Source: Streptomyces sp. NBC_01353
Lineage (GTDB): Bacteria > Actinomycetota > Actinomycetes > Streptomycetales > Streptomycetaceae
Length of the DNA: 64,000 bases
Assembly (NCBI RefSeq): GCF_036237275.1
Contig: NZ_CP108353.1
Span: 1-64,000 of the forward strand
Direction: 5' to 3'
Shown: one piece after another, positions 32,031 to 40,089 of the stretch
Layout of the letters: the number at the start of each line of letters is the position of its first letter
Position numbering within the stretch: position 1 is the stretch's first letter
Translations under genes and position numbers: made by a program
Notes under the pieces: model-generated
What the model was told of the DNA's origin: nothing
Databases searched by the model: none
What the model saw: only the letters and a program-made list of their open reading frames with translations

Positions 32031-32555
32031 TCAGTCGAGGTCGGCGGGGTTGGTGACGGTGACGCCGTCGCGGGTGCGGGACAGGACCCGGTCGTACTCG
32101 CGCTTCGGGTCGTCGTAGCCGCCGCCGGGGCCCTCGAGCGTCAGGGTCTTCGCGTTGACGCGCTTGACCCGGTAGGTGTCCGTGCAGGTGTGGAAGGTGC
32201 GGACCTCGACGATGTCGCCGGTCCGGAAGTCGGAGCGCTGCCAGGCACGGCTACGGGCGGCGAGGCGGCCGGCCATGTCGGCTTCGTGCTTGGCCTTGTT
32301 GGCCTTGTCCTGGGCGCGCTTGGCGTCCTTGCGGGCCTCGATTGCGCGGCGGGTGGCGTTGTCGGCGCGGTCCCGGTCACGGACGGCGGACCGGTAGGAG
32401 TGGTGGCCGACGAGGAGCGGCTGACCGCCGGCGAACCGGCCATACATGCCGGACGCGCGCTCTGAGCGGGCGTCGGCTTCGGCCGCGAGGCGGTCGGCCC
32501 GCTTCTGGGCGTCCTCTGCGCGGCGGCGGGCGGCGGTCGGATCGTTCTCGGGCAT
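32031..32555 (-). CDS. DUF3560-domain protein (174 aa)
   Basis: ATG with GGAGG. The GMYGRFAGGQPLLVGHHSYRSAVRDRDRADN region is the signature of DUF3560, surrounded by basic coiled helices (RRRAEDAQKRADRLAAEADARSERAS before, RRAIEARKDAKRAQDKANKAKHEA after). The C-terminal part is a small beta domain (GDIVEVRTFHTCTDTYRVKRVNAKTLTLEG). Common on actinobacterial plasmids and phages; biochemical function unknown. Confidence 0.75.
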   Translation of the reverse strand: MPENDPTAARRRAEDAQKRADRLAAEADARSERASGMYGRFAGGQPLLVGHHSYRSAVRDRDRADNATRRAIEARKDAKRAQDKANKAKHEADMAGRLAARSRAWQRSDFRTGDIVEVRTFHTCTDTYRVKRVNAKTLTLEGPGGGYDDPKREYDRVLSRTRDGVTVTNPADLD

Positions 32556-32582
32556 GGCGAAGCCTCCGTGCGGTGATTGGTG

Positions 32583-32610
32583 GGCCGCGCGCCCCGGGAA
32601 GGGGGCGCGG
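32583..32610 (-). terminator. Stem-loop
   Basis: GCCGCGC...GCGCGGC stem; 20 bases beyond the 118-aa gene. The left arm is repeated at 33013-33053. Confidence 0.5.
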
Positions 32611-32629
32611 CTGGTGAGATCCGGACGGC

Positions 32630-32986
32630 TCAGGCGCTGAAGGTGTGGACGACGTCCCACCCCTCGGGGGTCTCTCGCGTCACGACGATCCGCGGGTGGG
32701 TGGTCGACACCTTGACGTGGAGGAAGTGGAAGAGGGTGCCGCCGATCCGGCGCATCCACTGGCGCTGCTTCTGGTTGTCGAACTCGTCCGTGCGCGGGCC
32801 GATCCCGGTCGGGCGGGTCAGGAAGGGCACCGTGTCGTACGGGCGGACCATGAACGGGTCGCCGTCGTCGCCCTCGACCGACACATAGACCCAGTCGCCC
32901 ATGTCCTGAACGGAGGTGACGATCTCGGGGCGCGACGCGAGGAGCACGTGATTCCCGGGCTTGAGGTCCATGGGTGAGAGGCGCAT
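32630..32986 (-). CDS. Hypothetical small beta protein (118 aa)
   Basis: ATG with AAGGAGA. The sequence alternates short strands (GNHVLLASRPEIVTSVQDMGDWVYVSVEGDDGDPFMV) and ends in FHFLHVKVSTTHPRIVVTRETPEGWDVVHTF. No catalytic signature. It has its own flanking hairpins. Confidence 0.6.
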   Translation of the reverse strand: MRLSPMDLKPGNHVLLASRPEIVTSVQDMGDWVYVSVEGDDGDPFMVRPYDTVPFLTRPTGIGPRTDEFDNQKQRQWMRRIGGTLFHFLHVKVSTTHPRIVVTRETPEGWDVVHTFSA

Positions 32987-33012
32987 TGGTTCTCCTTCGA
33001 GGTCTCGGGTGT

Positions 33013-33053
33013 GGGCCGCGCGCCCCGGGAAGGGGGGTGTCGGGGCGCGCGGC
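33013..33053 (-). terminator. Stem-loop terminator
   Basis: Perfect 13-bp stem GGCCGCGCGCCCC with 15-base loop, between the 65-aa gene and the 118-aa gene. Confidence 0.7.
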
Positions 33054-33203
33054 CGGTGTTGGGCGGCACTCGTCGGAAGCGGGTCGGTGCACGAAGGGGG
33101 GTCGTGCGGCCGCGTGTCCGGGTGCCTGCCCGGGGTGCCCTCCCCGTGGGGGGTCGGGGAGGGCGGGGCGGCCCCTGGGGGGGTGGGGCCGGTCTGGGGG
33201 CGC

Positions 33204-33401
33204 CTACAGGGCGGAGGCGATGTCCTCGGCGAGCCGCTCGACGGTGAGGGCCTCGGGGGCGTGGCCGTCGTGGGGACGGTGGGTGGACCGCTCGTGGATG
33301 GCGTCGACGAACCGGTCGTACAGGCCGTCGTTGGTGGCGAGGAGGGCGATGACGTCGGCGAGGGTGTCGGCGGTGAGGCGGTCGTAGGTGGCGGCTGCCA
33401 T
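33204..33401 (-). CDS. Small acidic helical protein (65 aa)
   Basis: ATG with GGAAGGGGA. DTLADVIALLATNDGLYDRFVDAIHERS forms the core. Its promoter carries operator site 3. Unknown function, but placed first behind a regulated promoter. Confidence 0.55.
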   Translation of the reverse strand: MAAATYDRLTADTLADVIALLATNDGLYDRFVDAIHERSTHRPHDGHAPEALTVERLAEDIASAL

Positions 33402-33465
33402 TGGAGTCCCCTTCCATCCCTGGGCGTTGTGCCCGGTGGGTCGTTGTCGGCTCTGCCACTCTAAC

Positions 33466-33495
33466 CCATAATCTGTTGCGCGGCAACGGATTATG
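33466..33495 (-). promoter_or_regulatory. Operator-promoter site 3
   Basis: 30-bp dyad CCATAATCTGTTGCG / CGGCAACGGATTATG. On minus, TTGCCG inside it and TAGAGT are 17 bases apart, a good -35/-10 reading into the 65-aa gene. The downstream sequence AGCCGACAAC is also found next to site 4. Confidence 0.75.
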
Positions 33496-33568
33496 ACTGA
33501 TGGCTTGCCGCCCACAACAAAGGGGCCCAACCCCACTCGGGACCGGACCCCTTCAGCAACACCCCGCC

Positions 33569-34093
33569 CTAGAAAGGCGGCTCGTCATCCCCTCCCCCAC
33601 CCCACGACCCGCCACCAGCACCCTGAGCGCCCCCTTGAGCGCCCGGCGTGGACGACGACCACGGATCCTCCGCCGACGCCGCCCCCTGCTCCCTACGCGC
33701 CGCCTGGTACGCGCTCTGCCCCTGGCCGCCGGCCACCTTCGTCACTGCCGCGGTCGCGCTACGGAGAGACGGCGCCACCTCGTCCGCCTCCAACTCGAAG
33801 ACCGTCCGCTTCACTCCCTCACGGTCCTCGTAGGAGCGCTGCGACAGCCGACCCTGAACAACGACCCGCATACCCTTCACGACCGAGCCGGCCACGTTCT
33901 CAGCCTGCTGCCGCCACACGGTGACGGGCAGGAACAGCGTCGGCCCGTCCTTCCACTCGTTCGTCTGCCGGTCGAACGCCCTCGGCGTCGACGCCACAGT
34001 GAACTTGGCGACCGCCGCGCCGCCCGGTGTGAATCTGAGCTCAGGGTCCGAAGTCGCATTGCCCACGATCGTGATCACGGTGTCTCCAGCCAT
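33569..34093 (-). CDS. ssb: Single-stranded DNA-binding protein
   Basis: 174 residues with AAGAGGAGAG site. The OB-fold shows [21 protein letters not shown], then [53 protein letters not shown], and the Gly-rich linker ends in DDEPPF, the partner-recruiting tip. Phage-type SSB supporting replication and ERF-mediated annealing (gene at 51441). Its ATG shares one base with the HNH stop. Confidence 0.95.
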   Translation of the reverse strand: MAGDTVITIVGNATSDPELRFTPGGAAVAKFTVASTPRAFDRQTNEWKDGPTLFLPVTVWRQQAENVAGSVVKGMRVVVQGRLSQRSYEDREGVKRTVFELEADEVAPSLRSATAAVTKVAGGQGQSAYQAARREQGAASAEDPWSSSTPGAQGGAQGAGGGSWGGGGDDEPPF

Positions 34094-34710
34094 CAGGCTG
34101 CTCTCCTCTTATTGGCCTGGCGCTCTTGGTACGCCTGGCGGTGCTTGGCCATGCACGCGCGGCAGACCCGGCTGCCTTGCGGATTGCGGTAGGTGTTCTC
34201 CGGGGTGAACGGGTGACCTTGGTGGCACGCTTCCTTGAGCCCGTTCAGCCGCCACGGCGAGTGGCCGCGTTCCCAGTTGATGCGGCCGGTGACTGGCTCG
34301 AGGTGCCATGGGTTGACACACGCGCGGTTCCGGCAGAGGTGGTCCAGCTCGAGGCCCTCGGGTATCGGGGCGCGGAGAAAGCTGAACGCCCATCGGTGCG
34401 CCCGCTCGATGCGTGTGTGCTTGCTCTTCGACTGCGAGGTGACATCGCTGAACATGCCGTACCCGCTGTCGTCCAGGGCAGCTGTCCATACCCAGCAGTC
34501 GCCGTCCTGCCGGACTTTGTCGAAGAACCGGGACTCTGGCGAGGGCCGCCTCGTGCCCGTCGGTGAACCGGTGGCCTGCCAGCGCTGGTAGTGCCTTGAG
34601 CACCATCCGCGAGCTCCTTTGTAGCCCACGGGGCGTTCGCACCCTGACGCCTTGCATGTCCTGTTGGGCCCTCGCCTTACACGTTGTGGGCGCGGCTGGG
34701 TGGAGTCCAT
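34093..34710 (-). CDS. HNH endonuclease with N-terminal zinc motif (205 aa)
   Basis: [26 protein letters not shown] is a zinc-binding N-terminal motif of phage HNH proteins. The middle ([16 protein letters not shown], then [23 protein letters not shown]) is an HNH_3-type core. A C-terminal [31 protein letters not shown] motif is typical of the HNH-homing/NUMOD type. Probable free-standing homing or nicking nuclease. Confidence 0.88.
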   Translation of the reverse strand: MDSTQPRPQRVRRGPNRTCKASGCERPVGYKGARGWCSRHYQRWQATGSPTGTRRPSPESRFFDKVRQDGDCWVWTAALDDSGYGMFSDVTSQSKSKHTRIERAHRWAFSFLRAPIPEGLELDHLCRNRACVNPWHLEPVTGRINWERGHSPWRLNGLKEACHQGHPFTPENTYRNPQGSRVCRACMAKHRQAYQERQANKRRAA

Positions 34711-34712
34711 GT

Positions 34713-35504
34713 TCAGCTCGCCTGCGCGAAGCCGGGCGTTCCTGCCGCCCAGATCACGCGGGTGTTCTTGCCCGGCTTGTTGACCTTCGGCTTCCGGATC
34801 GGCCCGCCGTAGTTCGGGAACCGGCGGCCCCGGCAGATGTGCCCGATCTGATGGCCGTCCAGGCCGTACGACATTCCGATCTCGAGGTCGGTGTGGCCGT
34901 GGATGGCGGACCGTTCCCGAATGGTGATGACGTCCTGCTCGGTCAACACCCTCGGCGCGTCCGGGCGGGCGAGGGTCGGGAACACCTCGCCGCGCAGCTC
35001 GTAAGCCCGCCGGGTCCGGGAGATGAACGTCGACGTCGAGCCCTTCGTCAGGCCGTGCATCGCGTCGATGTCGGGGTAGTTCATCCCGCGAACCAGGCAC
35101 ACCCGGATGGCCTCCAGGCGCTCCCGCGGCGTGACGGTGACATGGATGCCCAGCACGTACTTGCGTACGGCGGCCTCGTCGACGTACCGCTCGTCCTCCT
35201 CCTCGAGCTCCGGCTCGGGTGCGATGTCCCGCAGGCGGGCCCGCTCGCCCCACGCCGGGACGACCGTGCGGCCGTGCTCGTCGTAGTCCAGCCACCCCAG
35301 CGCCGCGCCCATCGGCTGCTCCGGGTCGACCAGGCCGGCCAAGACGACGAGGAGCGCGTCCTTCTGGGTGGCGTCCAGCCGGGCCAGCGCCTGGTGTACG
35401 TCCCGGGGTCCTCCGTCGCCGTGGACCAGCGTCACCAGGTGCGCCGCGATCGGCAGCAGGGCCTCGGCCATGTCTCCGCGCTCCTTCGCGCTCAGCGACG
35501 TCAT
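34713..35504 (-). CDS. HTH DNA-binding protein (263 aa)
   Basis: ATG with GGAGGT. N-terminal 100 residues are helical, then VTPRERLEAIRVCLVRGMNYPDIDAMHGLTKGSTSTFISRTRRAY and VITIRERSAIHGHTDLEIGMSYGLDGHQIGHICRGRRF form two helix-turn-helix-like units; the second resembles the intron-nuclease-type NUMOD fold. Overlaps WhiB by four bases, so a regulatory function is plausible. Confidence 0.65.
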   Translation of the reverse strand: MTSLSAKERGDMAEALLPIAAHLVTLVHGDGGPRDVHQALARLDATQKDALLVVLAGLVDPEQPMGAALGWLDYDEHGRTVVPAWGERARLRDIAPEPELEEEDERYVDEAAVRKYVLGIHVTVTPRERLEAIRVCLVRGMNYPDIDAMHGLTKGSTSTFISRTRRAYELRGEVFPTLARPDAPRVLTEQDVITIRERSAIHGHTDLEIGMSYGLDGHQIGHICRGRRFPNYGGPIRKPKVNKPGKNTRVIWAAGTPGFAQAS

Positions 35505-35959
35505 GCCGCCACCTCCAGCTGCTGCTTGCTGTCCTCGCGGTCGAATCGCTGCACGGCCGCACGGACCACCGAGCGGTCCACGTTCAGCCGGCGGGCCATC
35601 GTCCGCTGCGGCACCTTCTTCGCACGCCAGACCTGGATCTGCTCGCGGGCCTCGATGCACCGGTCCATGGCCTCGCCCGGGCCGCGGGGCGTCACCCGGG
35701 CCAGCTCCCAGCGCTCCTCCTGCGACAGGCCGCCGAGGACGCCGAACTGCTGGCCGTTCTCCAGCGCCCACTCGAGGCACTCGGTACGAACGGGGCACTG
35801 CATGTTGCACACGGCCTTCGCCTGCTCGGCCTGTTCCTGCGCCGCCTTGCTGAGCCCGACGGGGAAGAACAGCTCGGGGTCGACGGTCCGGCAGGCCGCG
35901 TGTGCCCTCCAGCGCCTGGTGACGGCGGGAGATATGGGACGGCGGGTTTCGGTGGTCAT
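35501..35959 (-). CDS. WhiB-family iron-sulfur regulator with C-terminal HTH
   Basis: 152 residues. Four Cys fit the WhiB [4Fe-4S] pattern: AACRTVDPELFFPVG, AVCNMQCPVRTECLEWAL, followed by the GVLGGLS beta turn (usually GVWGG). The C-terminal part (IQVWRAKKVPQRTMARRLNVDRSVVRAAVQRF) is an added HTH. Actinophage WhiB proteins, such as that of TM4, repress host whiB2. RBS GGAGGA. Confidence 0.9.
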   Translation of the reverse strand: MTTETRRPISPAVTRRWRAHAACRTVDPELFFPVGLSKAAQEQAEQAKAVCNMQCPVRTECLEWALENGQQFGVLGGLSQEERWELARVTPRGPGEAMDRCIEAREQIQVWRAKKVPQRTMARRLNVDRSVVRAAVQRFDREDSKQQLEVAA

Positions 35960-35981
35960 CGGGTCCTCCGGGTGAGGTGGG

Positions 35982-36044
35982 TCAGTGCCGCGGCGAGGGG
36001 AGTCCGGGCCAGGCGACGGTGATGAGAGCGAGGAAGAGGCTCAC
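35982..36044 (-). CDS. Possible 20-residue membrane peptide
   Basis: GTG shares bases with the stop of the preceding small ORF (GTGA). Hydrophobic start (SLFLALITVAWPGL). Only the overlap supports it. Confidence 0.3.
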   Translation of the reverse strand: MSLFLALITVAWPGLPSPRH

Positions 36045-36175
36045 CAGCACGGGCTTGGTGTCGAAGGCGAGCTGGAGCCAGGGTTCTCTGCGGGCGGCGT
36101 AGGGCCAGAGGGTGCGAGGGCGCCTACGCCGCCGAGGTAGAGCAGGAAGGTGGTGCAGCCGAGCCAGGTGCTCAG
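36041..36175 (-). CDS. Possible 44-residue membrane peptide with CTG start
   Basis: The frame opens at CTG 36175, which overlaps the upstream TGA (CTGA), and closes with a TGA overlapping the next GTG. A hydrophobic helix (TTFLLYLGGVGAL) is followed by a Pro/Ser tail. No ATG/GTG/TTG alternative exists; the CTG start is unusual and the call uncertain. Confidence 0.35.
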   Translation of the reverse strand: MSTWLGCTTFLLYLGGVGALAPSGPTPPAENPGSSSPSTPSPCW

Positions 36176-36381
36176 CGTCGCCGCTTGCGGAGTCCGCGGG
36201 TGAGGGCCCAGGGGATGGACACGGGCCAGATGGCGGCGAGGCCGGCGATGCGTGCGGTGGTGGAGATGGCCGCGCGGCGGTTCGTCATGTGGGTTGCGTG
36301 CTCGTGGAGCGCGAGGGCGGCGGTGATGAGGGCGAGGGCCAGGTAGGCGAGTGCGAGGGTCCAGATGTCGGTGGTGCTCAT
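36172..36381 (-). CDS. Small membrane protein (69 aa)
   Basis: ATG with CGGAGAGA, overlapping RusA by four bases. One N-terminal helix (TLALAYLALALITAALALH), a short loop and a second hydrophobic stretch (ARIAGLAAIWPVSIPWAL) with a basic end (RGLRKRRR). Probably a two-helix inner-membrane protein. Unknown role. Confidence 0.6.
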   Translation of the reverse strand: MSTTDIWTLALAYLALALITAALALHEHATHMTNRRAAISTTARIAGLAAIWPVSIPWALTRGLRKRRR

Positions 36382-36896
36382 GCGGTCTCTCCGAGGGTGT
36401 AGAGGCGGATCACGGCGCCGGGTTCGGCGAGGGCGTCGGGGTGTTCGCCGGGGTAGACCTTGCGGTTGTGGCTCTCGATGACGCGGCTGTCGTCCTCCCA
36501 CGCCTTGGCCTTGGTGATGGCGTCGTAGGTGGAGCGCTCGAGTTTGTCGATGTCGGGGGCGACGGCGGGGTAGGTGCGGCGCCGCTTGGGAGCGTTGACG
36601 GGCTTGGGCATGGTGAAGGTGATGTCGGCTCGGACGGGGCCGGTGATGGGGTGGGCTTCGCCGCGGGCGATGGCCTGCTCGATGGCGGCTTGGACCTTCT
36701 CGCGCCAGGGCTTGACCTTGGCGGAGGACTCCCGCATGAGGGGGATGTTCCGGCCGGTCTTGCGGCTGCGTCCCCATCCGACGGGGGTCTTGCTGCCTTG
36801 GGGGCCGGCGAGGCCGTGGACGGCGACGAGGAGGGCGGGTGTCGGGTTCCAGGCGTAGGCGCTGGTGTGGTCGACGAGGGTGGGGGCGGTGGTCAC
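36378..36896 (-). CDS. RusA-family Holliday-junction resolvase
   Basis: 172 residues, GTG with CAGGAG. The RusA pattern is clear: VHGLAGPQGSKTP, KPWREKVQAAIEQA, DITFTMPKPVNAPKRR, PDIDKLERSTYDAITKAKAWEDDSRVIES. The Asp pair in PDIDKL and DDSRV are metal ligands. It resolves branched DNA during phage recombination and replication before packaging. Lies in the early cluster with SSB and HNH genes. Confidence 0.92.
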   Translation of the reverse strand: MTTAPTLVDHTSAYAWNPTPALLVAVHGLAGPQGSKTPVGWGRSRKTGRNIPLMRESSAKVKPWREKVQAAIEQAIARGEAHPITGPVRADITFTMPKPVNAPKRRRTYPAVAPDIDKLERSTYDAITKAKAWEDDSRVIESHNRKVYPGEHPDALAEPGAVIRLYTLGETA

Positions 36897-37114
36897 GGTG
36901 TCAGCTCCTGGAGGGGTGTGGGGCCGTGGCGGGTAAAGCGGAGATAGGTGGCGTGGCCGAGTGCATGGCCCAGGTGGACGGCGAGGCAGTAGCGGCAGCG
37001 GTAGGTGTTGAACCGGGGGCCGCCTTCGCCGCGTATTTGGCGTGCTCTGCGTCTTCCTGCGCGGCGGCTGGGGAACGGTGTCTTGCCGAGGCAGGACACC
37101 TCGTACTCGGTCAC
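36893..37114 (-). CDS. Small basic zinc-finger protein (73 aa)
   Basis: GTGA overlap at both ends. The basic region PFPSRRAGRRRARQIRG is followed by TYRCRYCLAVHLGH, a C-x2-C..H-x3-H finger. This is a common actinophage type placed next to RusA. DNA or RNA binding is likely. Confidence 0.65.
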   Translation of the reverse strand: MTEYEVSCLGKTPFPSRRAGRRRARQIRGEGGPRFNTYRCRYCLAVHLGHALGHATYLRFTRHGPTPLQELTP

Positions 37115-37320
37115 CGCTGGTTGGTGGCCGGCGCGGGGAGGCCGAGGTTGCGGGCGAGGGCGGCGCGGGCTGTCTCGTCGTAGGCGGGGTTGTGGATCCA
37201 GGTGGTGACGATGGCCAGCCGGGCGCGGAGGAGGGCGAGGTCGTTCTCGGCGGAGGCGAGGAGTGGGGCGTGCGTGGCGCAGAGTTCGTCGGCGAGGGCC
37301 TGTACGTAGGTGTCAGTCAC
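37111..37320 (-). CDS. Small helical protein (69 aa)
   Basis: GTG with AGGAGC. All-helical (TYVQALADELCATHAPLLASAENDLALLRARLAIVTTW). Overlaps both neighbours. Unknown. Confidence 0.55.
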   Translation of the reverse strand: MTDTYVQALADELCATHAPLLASAENDLALLRARLAIVTTWIHNPAYDETARAALARNLGLPAPATNQR

Positions 37321-37861
37321 CGGGGTGCTCCTGCGGCTCGTCGTGGGCGGCGCGGAGCTGGGTGACGTTGAGGGACTGGGTGTCGGCAGAGGACGTGTCG
37401 GAGCGGGTGAGGGCGTCGGCGAGGGTGCGGACGGCCGGGGCGCTGTTGTGGGGGCTGGTGCAGGCGGCGGCGTCCATCTGGGCCTGGAGGAGGTCGGCAC
37501 GCTCGGCGATGGGGTGGGCGTGGCGTACGCCGTGGGCGCAGGGGGTCCAGGCGGTGAGGGGCGTCTTGGCGGCCGGGTTGTAGGTGAGTCCGGCGCCGGA
37601 GGGGAGGGCGTAGCGGACGGTGTCGTCGTCCTGGTGGAGCCAGCCGGTTATGCGGGTGCAGGTGACGCCGGCGAGGGAGGCGGCGAATGCGGCGCGGATC
37701 TGAAGGTCGGTCATGAACGGGCGCCGGTTGCGTACGTCGAGGGTGGGGAGCTTCGGGGATATCGGGGCCGGGGCGGCCGGAGCGGCCGGGACGGCGGTGG
37801 TGGTCTTGCGGCGGGTGGACTTCTTGCTGGTGGGGTTCTTGGCACGGGTCCTGGTGGTCAC
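37313..37861 (-). CDS. Hypothetical protein (182 aa)
   Basis: GTG with GGAGA. A basic Lys/Thr/Ala/Pro N-terminal tail (KNPTSKKSTRRKTTTA) precedes a compact domain (MTDLQIRAAFAASLAGVTCTRITGWLHQDDDTVRYALPSGAGLTYNPAAK) and an acidic end. The tail could bind nucleic acid. No family. Confidence 0.55.
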   Translation of the reverse strand: MTTRTRAKNPTSKKSTRRKTTTAVPAAPAAPAPISPKLPTLDVRNRRPFMTDLQIRAAFAASLAGVTCTRITGWLHQDDDTVRYALPSGAGLTYNPAAKTPLTAWTPCAHGVRHAHPIAERADLLQAQMDAAACTSPHNSAPAVRTLADALTRSDTSSADTQSLNVTQLRAAHDEPQEHPGD

Positions 37862-37983
37862 GGCTGGTCTCCGTCCGGAGGTTCCTGGGGTGGGGTGGTG
37901 GGGCTGGGGCGGTGCTGGTCGCGGTGGATGAGCACCGCCGCGGTGATGGCGCAGGCGTAGGCGATGAGCTGGGGCCAGGTCAC
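37858..37983 (-). CDS. Small membrane peptide (41 aa)
   Basis: Overlaps both neighbours (GTGA on each side). One hydrophobic segment (LIAYACAITAAVLI) and a Pro-rich tail. Expression probable by coupling. Confidence 0.45.
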   Translation of the reverse strand: MTWPQLIAYACAITAAVLIHRDQHRPSPTTPPQEPPDGDQP

Positions 37984-38675
37984 GGTGTGTGGGACACCTC
38001 GGGCAGGTCGCGGCCGTACCTGTAGTCGTGGTGGAGGTCGGAGTCGTGCGAGTCCTCGAACGCCAACTGCCGGGCCAGCGGTAGGGCCTCTGCGAGGGTG
38101 AAGCGCGCGTCGTCGCGCAGCCGGTCGTCGGCGATGCCACCGGTCTCGGGACACCAGCCCACGCCTCGGGTCCACCGCCGTCCCTGGCGGTCACAGATGG
38201 CCCACCGGTCGGCGTGGCCGTAGCTCCGGCGCAGTTGCAGCGGGAGGGATGAGGCACGGCACGGCACCTCAAGGACGGTTGCCAGGGCGAGCAGCTCGGC
38301 GATCCGGTCACGGCTGGTGCGCAGGGCTTGTGCTGCGTCGGACAGGGACTCGTTCGTGGTGTGCCGCTCCGTCAGCAGGCGAGCGTTCTCCTGCTCCTCT
38401 TCGTAGAGGGCGAGTCCGGTAGCCGCGATGACGTCGGCCATCTCGGATTCCAGCGCCTCCAGCTCGGTGACCCGGGCCCGCAGCTGCTCGACTTCGTCGG
38501 TGAGGTGCGGGAGGAGCCAGCGGCCGACCTTCGCCCGGTCCTTGCGGTCGAGCAGCAGGGCGACGGGGCGTCCGTCGTCGGCGACGGCTCCGACGATGAA
38601 GATCTGCTCCTCCTCCGGGGCCGGCTCCATGGCGGCGTCGAAGCGGGACACGGTCAGCGGGTCGGTGGTGCTCAT
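37980..38675 (-). CDS. Coiled-coil hypothetical protein (231 aa)
   Basis: ATG with AGGGG. Residues 55-125 are coiled coil (LTDEVEQLRARVTELEALESEMADVIAATGLALYEEEQENARLL), and the C-terminal 100 residues contain CDRQGRRWTRGVGWCPETGG and an acidic His-rich tail (EDSHDSDLHHDYRYG). Part of an overlapping cluster. No known family. Confidence 0.6.
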   Translation of the reverse strand: MSTTDPLTVSRFDAAMEPAPEEEQIFIVGAVADDGRPVALLLDRKDRAKVGRWLLPHLTDEVEQLRARVTELEALESEMADVIAATGLALYEEEQENARLLTERHTTNESLSDAAQALRTSRDRIAELLALATVLEVPCRASSLPLQLRRSYGHADRWAICDRQGRRWTRGVGWCPETGGIADDRLRDDARFTLAEALPLARQLAFEDSHDSDLHHDYRYGRDLPEVSHTP

Positions 38676-38929
38676 CGCGCGGTCCCCTTGCTTTCGGTGC
38701 TGTTGGCGGCGTTCTGGCGCAGAAGGTCGAGGTAGTCGCAGGTGCGGGCGTAGGACTCCCAGTACGCGGCGGCGTACATGGGGTCGTGGTCGTTGGCCAT
38801 CTCATGGCGAGCGAGGGCGCGGCGGGCGGACAGGCCGCTGATGGCGGCGAGTTCCCCATCGATGAATCCGTCGTCCCAGGACTTGTCGCCCTCGCCGGTG
38901 GAGGCGGACGTGAAGGTCTCGATGCTCAT
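38672..38929 (-). CDS. Small acidic protein (85 aa)
   Basis: Overlaps the next gene by four bases. Predominantly helical (FIDGELAAISGLSARRALARHEMANDHDP) with aromatic YAAAYWESYARTCDYLDLL. No motif recognised. Confidence 0.55.
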   Translation of the reverse strand: MSIETFTSASTGEGDKSWDDGFIDGELAAISGLSARRALARHEMANDHDPMYAAAYWESYARTCDYLDLLRQNAANSTESKGTAR

Positions 38930-38968
38930 GGCGGTGGGGCTCCGTTCGGGGGTGGGGGCGGTCGGGGG

Positions 38969-39457
38969 TCAGGCGGCGTGGCGGGGGGCCGGGATGCAGA
39001 GCCGGGCGGTGGGCTTGTAGGACTCGTCCGTGGTGCGCTGGCGGGGGAGGTCGGTGAGCGTGTCGGCGGTCTGGGCGGTGCGCCCGAGGACGCCGATGAC
39101 GTCGGAGGTGTTGGGGCGGCGCTGGGTGAAGAAGTCGGGCTCTTCGAGCCACGTGGCGATGTGCTCGAGGTGGTCGTCCTCGCCGGTGGCCTCGTCGTGC
39201 GGGGGCTCGGTGGGCAGGACGGCGGAGATCCAGCGGAGGGTGCCCATGACGGTCTCGTTCGTCTGGATCAGGAGCAGCGCCTTCGGGAGGTCGTTGGTGA
39301 AGGCTGCGGGGGTCTTGCCGGTGACGGCGCGGAAGATGACGGCGGCGAGGTGGAGGCGGCCGTCGGGGTGGGCGAAGTGCGGCCACGGCTCGGTGAGCAG
39401 CCCGTGCTGGTTGGCGATGTCCTGGGCGGTGCGGAGGATGAGGCCGGTCTCGGACAT
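38969..39457 (-). CDS. Hypothetical helical protein (162 aa)
   Basis: ATG with GGGAGA. Helical (GLILRTAQDIANQHGLLTEPWPHFAHPDG, FRAVTGKTPAAFTNDLPKALLLIQ) with an acidic loop. Pattern LHLAAVIFRAVTGKTP occurs in several Streptomyces hypothetical proteins. Function unknown. Confidence 0.6.
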   Translation of the reverse strand: MSETGLILRTAQDIANQHGLLTEPWPHFAHPDGRLHLAAVIFRAVTGKTPAAFTNDLPKALLLIQTNETVMGTLRWISAVLPTEPPHDEATGEDDHLEHIATWLEEPDFFTQRRPNTSDVIGVLGRTAQTADTLTDLPRQRTTDESYKPTARLCIPAPRHAA

Positions 39458-39505
39458 GGGGGTCTCCCGGTTCGTGCGCGGGGTGGTCTGTGGGGTGTGC
39501 TTGAT

Positions 39506-39554
39506 CCGGCCCGGCCGCGAGGGATGGGGTGCGTCGACCTGGCGGCCGGGCCGG
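39506..39554 (-). terminator. Stem-loop terminator
   Basis: Perfect 13-bp stem CCGGCCCGGCCGC with a 23-base loop, 12 bases past the stop of the 114-aa gene. Confidence 0.7.
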
Positions 39555-39565
39555 TGTCTGAGGGG

Positions 39566-39910
39566 TTAGTCCTCGCTGGGGGCGGGGTGCTCGTCGGCGC
39601 AGTGGGCGCACTGGAGGCGCGGGAGGTTGTACTCGCCGGACTGCTCGACGCGGCGGAGGCCGGGGGCGGCCGGGTCGAAGATGGCGGCGCAGTCACACTC
39701 AGCGCAGGCGCACTTCACGATGCTGCCGCTGGCGGGAAGGTCGATCGCGATGGCGAGCGCCGCGAGGGTCATGGCGCGGTTGAAGGCCTGGGCATCGCGG
39801 GCGTCGTCGGCGTGTTCCATGCAGTTGTCGAAGACGTTCTGCTGGAACGGGTAGAGCCCGTCGTAGTGGGCGAGCGGCTGGGCGATGCGGGCAGGCGTCA
39901 TCACGCTCAT
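39566..39910 (-). CDS. Zinc-motif hypothetical protein (114 aa)
   Basis: ATG at 39910 with GGAGC. Helical N-terminal half (QQNVFDNCMEHADDARDAQAFNRAMTLAALAIAID), then CACAECDCAAIFD and LQCAHCADEH, a zinc ribbon. Its promoter holds operator site 4. Confidence 0.6.
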   Translation of the reverse strand: MSVMTPARIAQPLAHYDGLYPFQQNVFDNCMEHADDARDAQAFNRAMTLAALAIAIDLPASGSIVKCACAECDCAAIFDPAAPGLRRVEQSGEYNLPRLQCAHCADEHPAPSED

Positions 39911-39984
39911 GGCGGCGCTCCTGAACTCGTACGTCTCACCGGCCCGGTTGTGGGCTGGTGCGTTGTCGGCTCCTCCACCATAAG

Positions 39985-40014
39985 CCATATTCGGTTGCGC
40001 GGCAACAGGTTATG
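39985..40014 (-). promoter_or_regulatory. Operator-promoter site 4
   Basis: CCATATTCGGTTGCG / CGGCAACAGGTTATG dyad. On minus TTGCCG and TATGGT are 17 bases apart, reading into the 114-aa gene, and the flank AGCCGACAACGC matches that next to site 3. Confidence 0.75.
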
Positions 40015-40033
40015 AGTGTCGCGGGCATGAAAA

Positions 40034-40064
40034 AGCCCCGCTCCCGGGAATCGGGAACGGGGCT
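40034..40064 (-). terminator. Rho-independent terminator
   Basis: AGCCCCG-TCCCG stem with loop, followed on the minus strand by five T. Ends the small Xis-like gene. Confidence 0.85.
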
Positions 40065-40089
40065 GCTGGTCAAGCGGTGTGAGCGGCAG

